Shown here: positions 9,726 to 18,153 of the stretch, one piece after another
Layout: every line of letters begins with the position of its first letter
How positions within the stretch are numbered: position 1 is the stretch's first letter
NCBI RefSeq assembly: GCF_003590715.1
Contig: NZ_QQVY01000019.1
Coordinates: 1-34,145, forward strand
DNA: 34,145 nucleotides
Direction: 5' to 3'
Origin: Paracoccus sp. JM45
Lineage (GTDB): Bacteria > Pseudomonadota > Alphaproteobacteria > Rhodobacterales > Rhodobacteraceae
The notes under the pieces: model-generated
What the model was told of the DNA's origin: nothing
Databases searched by the model: none
The model's input: the letters and a program-made list of their open reading frames with translations, nothing else
Position numbers and translations under genes: made by a program

Positions 9726-9820
9726 AAAAAAGGCCGATCACTGACCACCGGATATCCGGCGATTAGCGAGCGACCTTGCTCAGTTATTCCCACTCGTTGG
9801 GAACGAATTCCTATCGGCCC
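9726..9820 (-). terminator. Leader terminator: distal 7-bp stem plus U-run upstream of nrtA
   Basis: In the nrtA leader RNA the segment GGCCGAU (9819-9813) is perfectly complementary to AUCGGCC (9738-9732), which is followed at once by six U (9731-9726). The two arms enclose about 74 nt that contain both candidate NasT hairpins. A smaller palindrome, CCGGAUAUCCGG (9759-9748), lies just before the 3' arm and could compete or stack. This is the arrangement expected of a leader terminator relieved by an ANTAR protein, but no folding energy was computed. Confidence 0.5.
9768..9803 (-). promoter_or_regulatory. Paired hairpins, probable NasT (ANTAR) binding RNA
   Basis: Two adjacent hairpins lie in the leader between the nasS stop and nrtA. 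P2 (9781-9768) is GAGC-AAGGUC-GCUC: a six-base loop with A at position 1 and G at position 4, matching the ANTAR-target consensus. P1 (9803-9787) is UUCCC-AACGAG-U-GGGAA, again A1 and G4 if the extra U is bulged; it can alternatively form a 6-bp stem with a five-base loop. The linker is short. Together with nasT just upstream this is good evidence for nitrate-responsive antitermination. A UUCG-capped hairpin (GGAAUUCGUUCC) overlaps the 5' arm of P1 and would exclude it. Confidence 0.55.
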
Positions 9821-9835
9821 ACCCCGTTGCAGGTC

Positions 9836-9864
9836 GATATCCTTAGGTTGCGTATTTTCAGCAA
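9836..9864 (-). promoter_or_regulatory. Weak candidate promoter for the nrtA operon
   Basis: On the minus strand TTGCTG (9864-9859) and GATATC (9841-9836) are 17 bases apart. The -35 matches the sigma-70 consensus fairly well, the -10 poorly. A transcript starting about 7 bases later would begin just upstream of the 5' arm of the leader terminator, which is what an attenuated leader needs. No sigma-54 motif was recognised. Confidence 0.25.
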
Positions 9865-9931
9865 TTACACAAAGCGGATGATGCGATTTACGTTGGAATA
9901 ATGTGAAATTGGGCTGAAACCGCCTAAATTA

Positions 9932-11110
9932 TCAACTTTCGGGCTTGGATGGATCAAAAATTAGACCATCGAAGAACGCATCCGGCAACAAGCTAAGCCG
10001 TCCATAGGCGGATGCGACGGGTGTGGGGTGACGAATCGCACCTTCAACCTTTTCGGATGCGCCGGGTAAATCGAAGCCTGCTTTTGACAGGTGGCGTCGA
10101 TGCAGATCCGACCGGAATACCAGCGCAGCCTCTTCAGGGTTTCCGGCGGTTGTCCGTGGATGTATTTTGCCAAGCTGATGCATGATCCATTTGGACTGGC
10201 TTCGCCAAGGAAAGGTCGCCGCGCCTTTGTGGAATTCAAGAAACCGCTCGACATGGCGTTGTTCGCCGCGCCCCGAGATGGTCATATTGCCTGACAGCGC
10301 CCGATCGATCAGTTCCGCAGAGACATCCAGATAAGCTTTGCGCGACAGTATCTCACCTGCCGTTGCACGACTGTCGGGATTGGACAGCCATCGCCCGGCC
10401 TGCCAGACCGCCCGCATCAGGCGTCCCAGAAGATCGGGTTCTGTTTCGGCCCAATCGGTCCGGACGGCCAGCACCTTTTCGGGGGCCAGATTCCAGATCG
10501 CATTTCCGGGCAGTAATAATGCGCCCGCGCCCTGTTCGACGGCGACCGATCCCCAAGGCTCACCCACGCAAAATGCATCGACATCACCGGCCGCCAAGGC
10601 ACTGGCCATCAAGGGCGGCGGCACAGTCCGGATTTCGATACCATCCGCACCAAGGGCAGTTCCTGCTGCCCAGTAACGCAGCAATTCGACATGCATTGAA
10701 AAGGGGAAGGGCACACCGAACACCAGCGGACGGGTCGCGACCTTGGCCAATGCCTCGGCGGCTTTGACCGGTTCGGCGAAATCAAAGCTGTAACCCGTAG
10801 CGCGCAGCTTGTCTTCCAGTTCGCGCCCGACACCGATGACATTGCCGTTCATCGACAGAACCGACACGGCCGAAATCGCGGTCGAGATGCCGCCCAGACC
10901 CATTGCCATGGCAACCGGCACCGGCGACAGAAGATGTGCCGCATCGACCCGACCGAAGGCCAGCATATCCCGAACTGATGACCACGACGGAGCCGCGATC
11001 AGATCAAGCGAAATTCCTTCGTTTTCGGCAAAGCCCATCTCTTGTGCGATGATCAGGGGTGCGGCATCGACCAGCGGCATATATGCGATCGAGAGTTGCA
11101 CCGGCTTCAT
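9932..11110 (-). CDS. nasS: NasS nitrate/nitrite sensor, cytoplasmic NrtA homologue
   Basis: A 392-residue NrtA-like protein without a signal peptide: it starts MKPVQLSIAYMPLVDAAPL and goes straight into the binding domain, with FCVGEPWGSVA near the middle. In Paracoccus and Azotobacter, NasS binds NasT and releases it when nitrate or nitrite is present. Overlap of its ATG with the nasT stop (ATGA) and position directly upstream of the nrtA leader support this role strongly. It differs from NrtA (455 residues, exported) in length and location, so both copies have distinct jobs. It probably shares the nasT promoter. Confidence 0.93.
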   Translation of the reverse strand: MKPVQLSIAYMPLVDAAPLIIAQEMGFAENEGISLDLIAAPSWSSVRDMLAFGRVDAAHLLSPVPVAMAMGLGGISTAISAVSVLSMNGNVIGVGRELEDKLRATGYSFDFAEPVKAAEALAKVATRPLVFGVPFPFSMHVELLRYWAAGTALGADGIEIRTVPPPLMASALAAGDVDAFCVGEPWGSVAVEQGAGALLLPGNAIWNLAPEKVLAVRTDWAETEPDLLGRLMRAVWQAGRWLSNPDSRATAGEILSRKAYLDVSAELIDRALSGNMTISGRGEQRHVERFLEFHKGAATFPWRSQSKWIMHQLGKIHPRTTAGNPEEAALVFRSDLHRRHLSKAGFDLPGASEKVEGAIRHPTPVASAYGRLSLLPDAFFDGLIFDPSKPES

Positions 11111-11691
11111 CCCAGTAACCCTGATGCTGTCACCAGTGCTTCCGCGACATCGGCAACACGGCGTCCCTGATCCATGGCGGTTTTACGCAACAGGGTATAT
11201 GCCGCATCTTCGTTGATGCCCTTTGCCTTCATCAACAGACCTTTAGCGCGGTCAATGACCTTGCGTTCCTCAAGGGCGCGTCGGGTTTCGGCCAGTTCGC
11301 TGCGCATCTGGCGTACCATTCTGAACCGCGCAATGGCCGTATCCATGATGGGCTTGATCCGTGCCGGAGACAGCCCGTCCACAACATAGGCCGAAACGCC
11401 GGATTCAATGGCCGCCTGTGCCAAACCGCCGGCTGCACCGGAAACAAACATGGCAACAGGACGGTCCAGCGGGCCCGAGGCAAGGGTCAATTCCTCCATC
11501 ATGTCACGTGTGGGATTGTCGATGTCAATCAGCACTATATCGGGCGCATGGGCCGCGATTTTGCGCGCCAATCCGCTGGAGTTGCCGATCACCACCACGT
11601 CGCAATCATCCGTCGCCTTCAGCGCGTCGATGATCGCCAATGCGCGATCCCGATCCTCTTCCACGACAATAACGGTCAATCTGGCGCTCAT
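11107..11691 (-). CDS. nasT: NasT, ANTAR-domain antiterminator
   Basis: RNA-binding response-regulator-like protein of 194 residues. The N-terminal pseudo-receiver (RLTVIVVEEDRDRALAII, with DIVLIDID around the usual phosphorylation site) is followed by a helical linker and a C-terminal ANTAR domain (EERKVIDRAKGLLMKAKGI ... EDAAYTLLRKTAMDQGRRVADVA). It should bind the paired hairpins in the nrtA leader and let RNA polymerase pass the terminator. The start is uncertain: I use the ATG at 11691 (MSARLT); an ATG at 11697 adds two residues and a longer reading adds 32 that do not resemble the family. It overlaps nasS. Confidence 0.93.
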   Translation of the reverse strand: MSARLTVIVVEEDRDRALAIIDALKATDDCDVVVIGNSSGLARKIAAHAPDIVLIDIDNPTRDMMEELTLASGPLDRPVAMFVSGAAGGLAQAAIESGVSAYVVDGLSPARIKPIMDTAIARFRMVRQMRSELAETRRALEERKVIDRAKGLLMKAKGINEDAAYTLLRKTAMDQGRRVADVAEALVTASGLLG

Positions 11692-11960
11692 GTCCATGAC
11701 ATGCGACGGGGGAGTGCGAACGGCAATAGCGGTCGTACCGAATTTTCGACAAGGGTCGAAAAACTGCCGGTTAACTGCCTGTGGTTTTGGCATATACGGG
11801 AAAGCGTGGATCGGATGTAACCGCCTTCGCCCCAGCGGCCACGTGGACTTATTCCGGCTTAGGCGCGATCGACCATGATCCTTTTGCGTTATTTTAGCAG
11901 TGTGTGATGACTAACCCGTCAATTTCGTGGATATTTGTCGAATTCGCTGATTAAGATTTC

Positions 11961-12007
11961 GATTGCCCGTTTTCTTTACCTTGGTCAGCTAAAGAAAACG
12001 GGCAATC
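11961..12007. repeat. Perfect 18-bp inverted repeat with 11-base loop
   Basis: GATTGCCCGTTTTCTTTA (11961-11978) and its exact complement (11990-12007) flank the loop CCTTGGTCAGC. It lies between the small exported-protein gene (stop at 12044, minus strand) and nasT, both read leftward. It could terminate the upstream transcript and insulate nasTS, but there is no U-run after the stem on either strand, so it is not a textbook terminator. It could also be the scar of a small mobile repeat or a protein-binding site. Confidence 0.8.
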
Positions 12008-12043
12008 ATAGGCCTTTGCAGGCAACGACCTGTTGTGATCCGT

Positions 12044-12274
12044 TTACAGATCGTGATCGTGCAAGATTGATCCGATGACAACCACCGCCAGAATTGCAGG
12101 AACCAGAAGGTCCAACTGCGGACCGTGGGGTTGTGCGGGTGCAGTAACCACCTGAACCGGTTGAGGCGCAGGGTTCGGCATCGGTTGCGCCTGAGTGATC
12201 GCAGGCGCAAGCAAGGCAGCCGATAGTGCAATAGTAGTGATTGTTTTGCGCAAGAAACTGTTGCGTTGCTTCAT
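12044..12274 (-). CDS. Small exported protein, Pro-rich with C-terminal hydrophobic segment
   Basis: A 76-residue product that I do not recognise. It has a basic start (MKQRNSFLRK), a hydrophobic signal segment (TITTIALSAALLAPAITQAQ, likely cut after AQA), a Pro/Gln/Val-rich stretch, a second hydrophobic segment (LDLLVPAILAVVVIGSIL) and a short acidic/His tail (HDHDL). The layout suggests export with retention in the membrane by the second segment. A longer reading upstream adds 24 residues with no signal character, so I use the ATG at 12274. Genes of this shape are common as hypothetical proteins in Rhodobacteraceae; function unknown. The strong inverted repeat follows its stop by 36 bases. 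Confidence 0.55.
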   Translation of the reverse strand: MKQRNSFLRKTITTIALSAALLAPAITQAQPMPNPAPQPVQVVTAPAQPHGPQLDLLVPAILAVVVIGSILHDHDL

Positions 12275-12486
12275 ACTGACAGCGTCCGCCCTGTCGCTGC
12301 CGATACCGCGTGTGTCTGTCTTCGGAGTATAAGATTGATAAAGCATATCGATTTTCCAGTGATAAGGTTATTCCGTGAGTAACCACAGTTCTGACCGCTA
12401 TCTGAGGAGCAGGGATGGAGCGAATGTGCAGATAATGAAGAAACAGAATTAAAAGTTGCGAGTGTTTCGAATACCGCAAGCGATCA

Positions 12487-13260
12487 TCATTTATCCGCCC
12501 CGCTGGGATGAACGGTTTCATAGTAAACGCGAAGTTTCAGGTCCGTCGCGGCGGCCTCGTCAACAAGGATGGTCGCGTGTCGGTGCAGTTGCAAGGCAGA
12601 GGCTGGGCAGGCGGCGCTAAGGGGCCCCTCGATCATTTTTGCAACTGCATCTTTCTTCGCGGCGCCCGTCGCAAGTAACAGGATTTGTTTGGCATCCAGA
12701 ATCGTACCGATGCCCATGGTGATGGCGGTATCTGGAACCCGCTCGTCCTCACTGAAAAAACGCGCATTCGCCGCGACGGTGCTGCGGGTCAGCGTTTTAA
12801 TACGCGTGCGTGATGTCAATGAGGATGTCGGTTCGTTAAAGCCGATATGCCCGTTGGCCCCCAACCCAAGCAGCTGCAGGTCAATGCCGCCAGCCTGCAG
12901 GATTGCATCCTCATAGCGGGCAGATTCGGCGTCCGGGTCAGGCGCATCACCGCGCGGAAGATGCGTGCGGGCCACGGGAAGCTGAAGTGCCGCGAACAGA
13001 TGCTTTTTCATATAGCAGTGATAGCTTTGCGGATGATCGGGATGCAGGCCGATGTATTCATCAAGATTGAAGGTTGTGATTCCGCTGAATGCCATCGGGT
13101 GTTGTGCAAACGCAGACCTCAGGGCGGTATAGACAGGTTCCATCGTCCCCCCGGTCGCAAGGCCCAATACGGCTTTTGGCATTGTCGCAACGCGGGTCAT
13201 AATCCGCCGCGCGGTTTCAAGACTTGCGGTTTGCGCGTCGGGAAAAATCAGGATCTTCAT
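12487..13260 (-). CDS. nagB: Glucosamine-6-phosphate deaminase
   Basis: Converts glucosamine 6-phosphate to fructose 6-phosphate and ammonium in amino-sugar catabolism (cytoplasm). The 257 residues contain the family landmarks: GLATGGTMEPVYTAL near the substrate phosphate loop, FNLDEYIGLHPDHPQSYH with the catalytic Asp, GLGANGHIGFNEP, and TMGIGTILDAKQILLLATG. Length is close to the usual 260-266. The ATG at 13260 (MKILIFPDA) matches the family start and is preceded by a GG-rich stretch (CAAGGAACCGACATG); a longer reading overlaps the upstream broken ORF. No nagA or N-acetylglucosamine transporter gene is adjacent, so it stands alone, and the two-codon TGATGA double stop ends it. Confidence 0.95.
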   Translation of the reverse strand: MKILIFPDAQTASLETARRIMTRVATMPKAVLGLATGGTMEPVYTALRSAFAQHPMAFSGITTFNLDEYIGLHPDHPQSYHCYMKKHLFAALQLPVARTHLPRGDAPDPDAESARYEDAILQAGGIDLQLLGLGANGHIGFNEPTSSLTSRTRIKTLTRSTVAANARFFSEDERVPDTAITMGIGTILDAKQILLLATGAAKKDAVAKMIEGPLSAACPASALQLHRHATILVDEAAATDLKLRVYYETVHPSGADK

Positions 13261-13558
13261 GTCGGTTCCTTGGATGGTGCCTACCCATTGTCGCATACGG
13301 GTTGTACCAGATTGGCCAATATCCGGAACGCCCCGATGACCAGTTTGTCCAGTTGGGGGCGCAAGACAATACCGCTGTGGGTGTGCTGGCTTTTTTCGAT
13401 CCTGCGAGAAAACGGGGGGCAAGTCGCGGCGCCTCGTCCTTATCGGCTATCGACTGCATGGAGTGATATACGGGAGACCATTCGCAGGCGAAATAGTGGC
13501 AGCGCTCTTTGTCCCACCCGTCGAAATCAGCCGCGGTGATCGCATTCGGAACTGTCAT
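13217..13558 (-). pseudogene. Unrecognised ORF upstream of nagB, probably broken
   Basis: An open frame of 113 residues starts at ATG 13558 and ends inside nagB at 13217. The first part (MTVPNAITAADFDGWDKERC...) has an ordinary amino-acid mix, but the last half (CAPNWTNWSSGRSGYWPIWYN...) looks like an out-of-frame reading; the neighbouring frame reads PQLDKLVIGAFRILANLVQP before a stop near 13290, which is more protein-like. I suspect a single frameshift around 13360-13380 in a short gene that preceded nagB. I do not recognise the family. It may also be chance. Confidence 0.3.
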
Positions 13559-13868
13559 AAGTATATGTCCTGGGCTGGGGATGCTGACCTTGGCATCAAG
13601 GAAAGGTGACGCGCGACCGGAGCGATCGTGTTCCGTTTTTTGACACGCGGGGCGGTGTCACTTCAACATCCGAACATAGATTAGGCCCGTGATCCAACGT
13701 AACAAAATGGCCACCGTGGGCGATAAAGCCATAAATACGCGTTGTCGCGTGTTGCAGATATGGCCGGCTGAAGGCAGCGACGCTAACGACAACTGTCGTA
13801 TAATACAAAAAATGCTCGGCCGGCGCGATGCGTTCTAGGATAGTAACGTCCAGCCTCTTTTGTCCAAC
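13559..13868. other. Intergenic stretch, nothing firm seen
   Basis: No credible gene on either strand. The open frames here have no recognisable domain and no good ribosome binding site. A TGACAC/GTGTCA hairpin (13641-13660) lacks a U-run on either strand in the right place to be a terminator. Confidence 0.5.
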
Positions 13869-14048
13869 TGGACCTGTCGCGGTTTGATGCAGCTTCTTTG
13901 ATAGCATTTGCCGCAACAAAGGAGACTTACTATGGGACTGAAACGGACGGACGAATTTTGCCAAGATGCAGTGCGTAGCGGGCTGACACGCAAACAGGTG
14001 GCTGACGGTCTCGGTGTCGGTATGTCGAGGTCCATCACTAGAGCATAG
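13869..14048 (+). pseudogene. IS3-type element remnant: truncated OrfA start
   Basis: After AAAGGAG, the ATG at 13932 opens MGLKRTDEFCQDAVR and SGLTRKQVADGLGVG, clearly the same OrfA type as the element at 27096 (MAPKHSDDFKREAVR, SGLTRRQVASDLGVG), but about four residues are missing between the two blocks and the frame dies at TAG 14046-14048 without a zinc/leucine-rich C-terminal part or OrfB. About 60 bases upstream the sequence TGGACCTG resembles the terminal repeat of the 27096 element (TGGACCTGC), so the left end of the old element may lie near 13869. No right end is visible. Confidence 0.55.
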
Positions 14049-14400
14049 CGCATTTTTCTAGCAATTGACGCGCTTCTCAGTATCAACCGTGGGGGTATGG
14101 TTACACGCAATCAGATATTTCTCGGTCTGGCTAGGTTTGCTGAGGTCGGCCAGTGTCCGCAATCATTTTGCTGCAAAAATGTAATTTTTATTATGTATAT
14201 TGAACGATAAGTTAACGCCAATAATGCAACATATGGCTTTCGAAGCTTTAATAACCTTGATGTACTTAAATCGTTTTCGTTCACGTGTGTAGCGCATGTT
14301 AGATGGCATTTTTCTACAGCCACGCCCAATTTCCAGCCGATGGCCGAATGCTTCTATTAAGCGAGGCAATAATGTGTCGTCTTGTAAATAGATACAGTTG
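14049..14400. other. AT-richer spacer, nothing firm seen
   Basis: Between the truncated transposase and the end of the broken gamma-glutamyltransferase gene I see no gene. A minus-strand open frame covers part of it but mostly reads the wrong frame of the neighbouring gene. Base composition shifts to AT-rich (for example 14170-14215). Confidence 0.4.
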
Positions 14401-15995
14401 TTAGAAGCCAGCTGCTTGGCCATCCTTACGTGGGTCTGATTCGGCAGCATATCCGCCGTCGGGCAGGCGGTGCACCAATTGCGCACCACCAAAGCCGAAG
14501 GCGTTGTCCGGCGTTTCTATCATGATTTTGTGTCCCAGTACGCGCAAGCCTTTAATAATTTTTTGCGACATCGTGCGACATCGAGGGTTCGCAGGCGATA
14601 TTCAACCCATCCAACATCCGCCATCGCGGTGCATCGGCTGCGGTCTGCACGTCTTGACCCCAGAGTTGGGTGCGCAAGAACAATTGCACATGGCCCTGCG
14701 CCTGAATAGGGCCGCCCATCATGCCAAAGGCCATCTGCGGGGCGCCTTGTTTCATTGTAAACCCAGGAATGATGGTGTGAAAGGGGCGCTTGCCACCGAA
14801 GACGCAATTGGGATGACCAAGTGTTGTGGAGAAGCCTGCACCTCGATTTTGTAGCGAAATGCCTAGCCCGGGAACGACGACACCTGATCCGAAGCCTGCG
14901 TAATTCGACTGGATAAAACTGACCATCATCCCAGAAGCATCCGCCGTGTTCAGTAACACAGTGCCGCCCCGTTTGGGCGCGCCAACGCCATGATCCAATG
15001 CTTTGTCCAGATCGATCAGCGCAGCGCGATCTTTGAGATAAGAAGGTGCCAACAGGGTCGTTTCATCCACATCGACCATGTGATCGCGATCAGCGACAAA
15101 CGCATGAAGGTCACTGTAGGCCAGTTTGATGGCTTCGATCTGGAGGTGTATCGCGGCCGGATCATCGGGGCCGTACTCACGGATTGCGGTATGTTCCAGA
15201 ATGCCAAGCGCCATAAGCGCAGCAATACCCTGCCCGTTCGGGGGGCATGTAGCTCGACATCGCCAAAGGCTTGATTGACCGTACCACACCAGTCTGGCCG
15301 ATGAGTTGCAAGGTCTTGGCGTGTCATCGTGCCGCCGTTGGCTTGCAAAAATGTGATAATCTCGTCAGCGATTTCACCCTCGTAGAAAGCTCTACCACCG
15401 GTTCGTGTAATAGCCCTCAATGTGCGGGCAGCACCTGGGTTGCGGAACTGCTCTCCAGCTTTCGGAGCACGGCCCTTCGGCAAGAAGGTTTCGGCAAATC
15501 CAGGTTGGTCGTCTAATAGTTTCGCGCCGTTTTTCCATAGCTTTGCAATAACAGGCGAAACAATAAATCCGTTTTCAGCATAACCAATTGCGGGGGCCAG
15601 TACAGTGCCAAGATCAAGCGAGCCAAACCGCTGTGACAACGCCACCCAAGCGCTGACGGCACCGGGCACCGTGACACTGTTGGCACCGACCATCGGCATA
15701 CCGTCCGGAAAGTGGTCAACTGACCAAGCTGCAGGCGCGCGACCTGATGCATTTAATCCGTGCAGTTCTGCACCGTCCCAAGGATGCAGAATGCATCTGA
15801 GCCCAGTCCGTTACCCGTGGGCTCGACAATAGTTAGCGCTGCGGCGGTCGCAACGGCCGCATCGACTGCATTGCCCCCTTGTTGCAAGATATATAGCCCC
15901 GCTTGAGTGGCCAACGGTTGAGAGGTGGTGACAATATTGTCCGCTAACACCGCAGAACGGCGCGATACGTAAACAGGATCATGGCATAGATGCAT
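14401..15995 (-). pseudogene. ggt: Gamma-glutamyltransferase, broken by three single-base indels
   Basis: Would cleave gamma-glutamyl bonds (glutathione or gamma-glutamyl amides). The family reading is clear across three frames: GGNAVDAAVATAAAL and EPTGNGLGSDAF (start at ATG 15995, after AAGGA), NSVTVPGAVSAWVAL, GGTMTRQDLA, NGQGIAALMALGILE, the small-subunit start with the nucleophile Thr in GGTVLLNTADASG, then PNCVFGGKRPFHTIIPG and, at the end, ETPDNAFGFGGAQ, finishing at TAA 14401. Frame changes fall near 15781 (one T missing in CTTTGG), near 15247 (one C missing in a long C run) and near 14558 (one extra A in a run). Every indel is at a homopolymer, so sequencing error must be excluded. 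If real, the gene is dead. It follows the fumarylacetoacetase gene by about 106 bases. Confidence 0.85.
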
Positions 15996-16101
15996 CGTGA
16001 AGTCCTTCTTACGGGTGGGCGGTAGTGCGTAATATGTCATACAGTGCAACGTCACGGTCAAAGGTCTCGGGGCCGGAAGTGTGTCCGGCCCCTCATATCT
16101 T

Positions 16102-17400
16102 TCAAATTTCGGCGTTCTTGACTAACGTACCGGTGGCAGATCCAAAGCCGACGCGTGCACAGCCGTCGCGCAGGGCAACGCCGCTGATGGTCAGGCTGTC
16201 GCCATCTTCCAGAAATCCGCGGCTTTCTCCATTTTTTAACGTGATAGGCCGAGTGCCGCGCACCGTCATCTCGGCGAAGCAGGCGCAACTGTCATCTGTG
16301 GCACCCGATGCAGTGCCGCTGGCAAGCAGATCACCGGTCCGTAGGTTACACCCGTTGCTGGAATGGTGAGTGACCATCTGCGAAAACGACCAGTAAAGAT
16401 GTTTGAGATTTGTCAGTGTTATACGTTCTGCCGGTACATTTTCAGCACGCATGGCAGCGGTTTGGATCGTTGCTTCAAGAGTGATGTCCAGCGCACCAGT
16501 GTCTTGTGCAATTTGGGACGCAAGATGCGGTAGCGGGGCTGGTTCATTTGAATGGCGGGGCTCCATCGTCGTTCGGAACGGGCGAATCGCTTCTTCAGTC
16601 ACAATCCAAGGCGAAATCGTGGTCGAAAAGCTTTTTGACAGGAATGGACCAAGCGGGGCTCCTTCAAACCTTTGGGTGTCACGTAGCGACCAGTCGTTGA
16701 CAAGGCAAAAGCCAAAGATGTGTGCATCGGCATTTTCCACCGCAATAGGTGCGCCAAGCTGATTTCCACATCCAATATAAGCGCCTACTTCCAGCTCGAA
16801 ATCGCATTTCGTCGTGGGGGCAAAGGACACGATATCATCTTCGACGGTCTGCACGCGAGGACGGGTTATGTCACCGTCCAGCCGGATCGAGCTTGCGCGG
16901 CTGTGATAGGCGATGGGCAACGACATAAAGTTTAGCGCCAGAGGAGCTTTATCTCGCATCCGCGAAAAGTGATGCCGCGACGTCAGGAAATCGGTAAAAT
17001 CGCCAATATTGGCGGGAAGGTGCAAGTCCGCGTCCTGCATTGGAACAAGCGCATTAATAATGTCGAAATCTGATGCACTGTCCGCATCTAGCAGATCGAA
17101 AAGCTGTTCGCGAAGCGCGGAAGCCGGAGCATTCCCCAGTGCCATCAGTGCGTTCAGCGTTGGGCCAGAGCAAGCAGCCTGCGCAGCCACTTCTGCCTCA
17201 CCACTTAACGCGTTATTTTCCAGTAGGACCGCGAGATCGATAATCTGATCCCCGATCGCGACCCCTGCAGAGGGTGAAGATCCATTGACGCTAAAAATGC
17301 CGAACGGAAGATTCTGAATTGGAAAATCGCACTGTGCATCATTGGCAGCATTGACAACGCACTGGCGCGAAGAGTCGTGAGTTTTGTTCAGGCTCATCAT
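16102..17400 (-). CDS. fahA: Fumarylacetoacetase-family hydrolase
   Basis: Cleaves a carbon-carbon bond in fumarylacetoacetate or a related acylpyruvate/acetoacetate; FAH is the last step of tyrosine and homogentisate breakdown. The 432-residue product has the eukaryotic-type full-length FAH layout: DFTDFLTSRHHFSRM (first metal Asp and the catalytic His), AYHSRASSI, CDFELEVGAYIG (two metal Glu), FCLVNDWSLRD (metal Asp), LGPFLSKSFSTTISPW, and the C-terminal SGTASGA and GESRGFLEDGD segments. The usual GYHGRASS is AYHSRASS here. The ATG at 17400 follows AAGGA and overlaps the regulator stop by four bases. No hmgA, maiA or hppD is present, so the substrate may be something other than tyrosine-derived fumarylacetoacetate. 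Confidence 0.9.
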   Translation of the reverse strand: MMSLNKTHDSSRQCVVNAANDAQCDFPIQNLPFGIFSVNGSSPSAGVAIGDQIIDLAVLLENNALSGEAEVAAQAACSGPTLNALMALGNAPASALREQLFDLLDADSASDFDIINALVPMQDADLHLPANIGDFTDFLTSRHHFSRMRDKAPLALNFMSLPIAYHSRASSIRLDGDITRPRVQTVEDDIVSFAPTTKCDFELEVGAYIGCGNQLGAPIAVENADAHIFGFCLVNDWSLRDTQRFEGAPLGPFLSKSFSTTISPWIVTEEAIRPFRTTMEPRHSNEPAPLPHLASQIAQDTGALDITLEATIQTAAMRAENVPAERITLTNLKHLYWSFSQMVTHHSSNGCNLRTGDLLASGTASGATDDSCACFAEMTVRGTRPITLKNGESRGFLEDGDSLTISGVALRDGCARVGFGSATGTLVKNAEI

Positions 17401-18113
17401 CGTGGTTCCTTTGGCTCTTCTGCATATAATGTGGGTTGGGGATCAGTCTGATAGATCCGACGAAGCGTTGAAAAAAGATGGGTCCGGTTAAGGTTGGTTG
17501 CGTGGTTGAGATCGCGGGCAAGTACCGCATCAGCCAATTCCTTGTGATTGGCGATATAATGATCCGGATCAGACCAGGTGGTCATAAGAATGCGGCGATA
17601 CCGGAACGCCTGACTGTAAAGATTGTCTGCTAGTTGAATAAGGCGCGGCGAACCGCAACCTGCCAAAAGCGATGCGTGAAACTGCCGGTGCAGGCGGTCA
17701 AGCTCGTGGTGCTGTTCGCCAAAATTGCTGCCGTGCCGTTCTACGAAAAGGCGCAGGCGGTGCATCTGCGCCAGAACTTCTGCTTCCCATTCATCACCGC
17801 CCCGTTCCATGGAAAGGCGAATGCCTTCACATTCGATCAACAGCCGTGTGTTGGTAATATCACGCAAATCTGCTTCGCTTAGCTCACGCACGAAAAAACC
17901 GCGCCGACCAGAAGCGACGATCAGGTTTTGGGATACCAGTCTGGATAATGCTTCACGGATCGGCGTTGCGCCGATTTCATAGGTAGCAACCAAATTCGAG
18001 ATTCCTAGCTTTACCCCCGGCGATAGTTTTCCCGAAAGAATATCGTGATGAAGCCGTTGGACCGCTTGCTCGGTCAGAGTCACGCTTTCTGCGCCTGTGT
18101 CTTGTTGCGCCAT
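17397..18113 (-). CDS. GntR-family regulator, FCD (FadR-like) subgroup
   Basis: A 238-residue DNA-binding protein. Winged helix-turn-helix near the N-terminus (LSPGVKLGISNLVATYEIGATPIREAL), followed by an all-helical FCD ligand-binding domain with the metal-binding pattern of Asp/His residues (LDRLHRQFHASLLAGCG, then NHKELADAVLARD). It probably responds to a carboxylic acid and controls the fah-ggt genes it leads and the divergent transporter. The ATG at 18113 (MAQQDTG) follows AGGA; a longer reading adds ten residues. It overlaps fahA by ATGA. The divergent intergenic region is the likely operator site. Confidence 0.9.
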   Translation of the reverse strand: MAQQDTGAESVTLTEQAVQRLHHDILSGKLSPGVKLGISNLVATYEIGATPIREALSRLVSQNLIVASGRRGFFVRELSEADLRDITNTRLLIECEGIRLSMERGGDEWEAEVLAQMHRLRLFVERHGSNFGEQHHELDRLHRQFHASLLAGCGSPRLIQLADNLYSQAFRYRRILMTTWSDPDHYIANHKELADAVLARDLNHATNLNRTHLFSTLRRIYQTDPQPTLYAEEPKEPR

Positions 18114-18153
18114 GAAAATTTCCTGCCCTGCACTGACCATCAACAGCCTATCG

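Noticed and set aside
13641..13660. TGACAC/GTGTCA hairpin, possible terminator
   Set aside because: The T-run precedes rather than follows the stem on the plus strand and becomes an A-run on the minus strand, so it does not fit an intrinsic terminator.
13596..14110. Minus-strand open frames in the IS remnant region
   Set aside because: They run antisense to the OrfA fragment, have no recognisable domain and no sensible ribosome site.
14163..14492. 109-codon minus-strand frame
   Set aside because: Its first part reads the wrong frame of the gamma-glutamyltransferase end and the rest is AT-rich sequence without family features.
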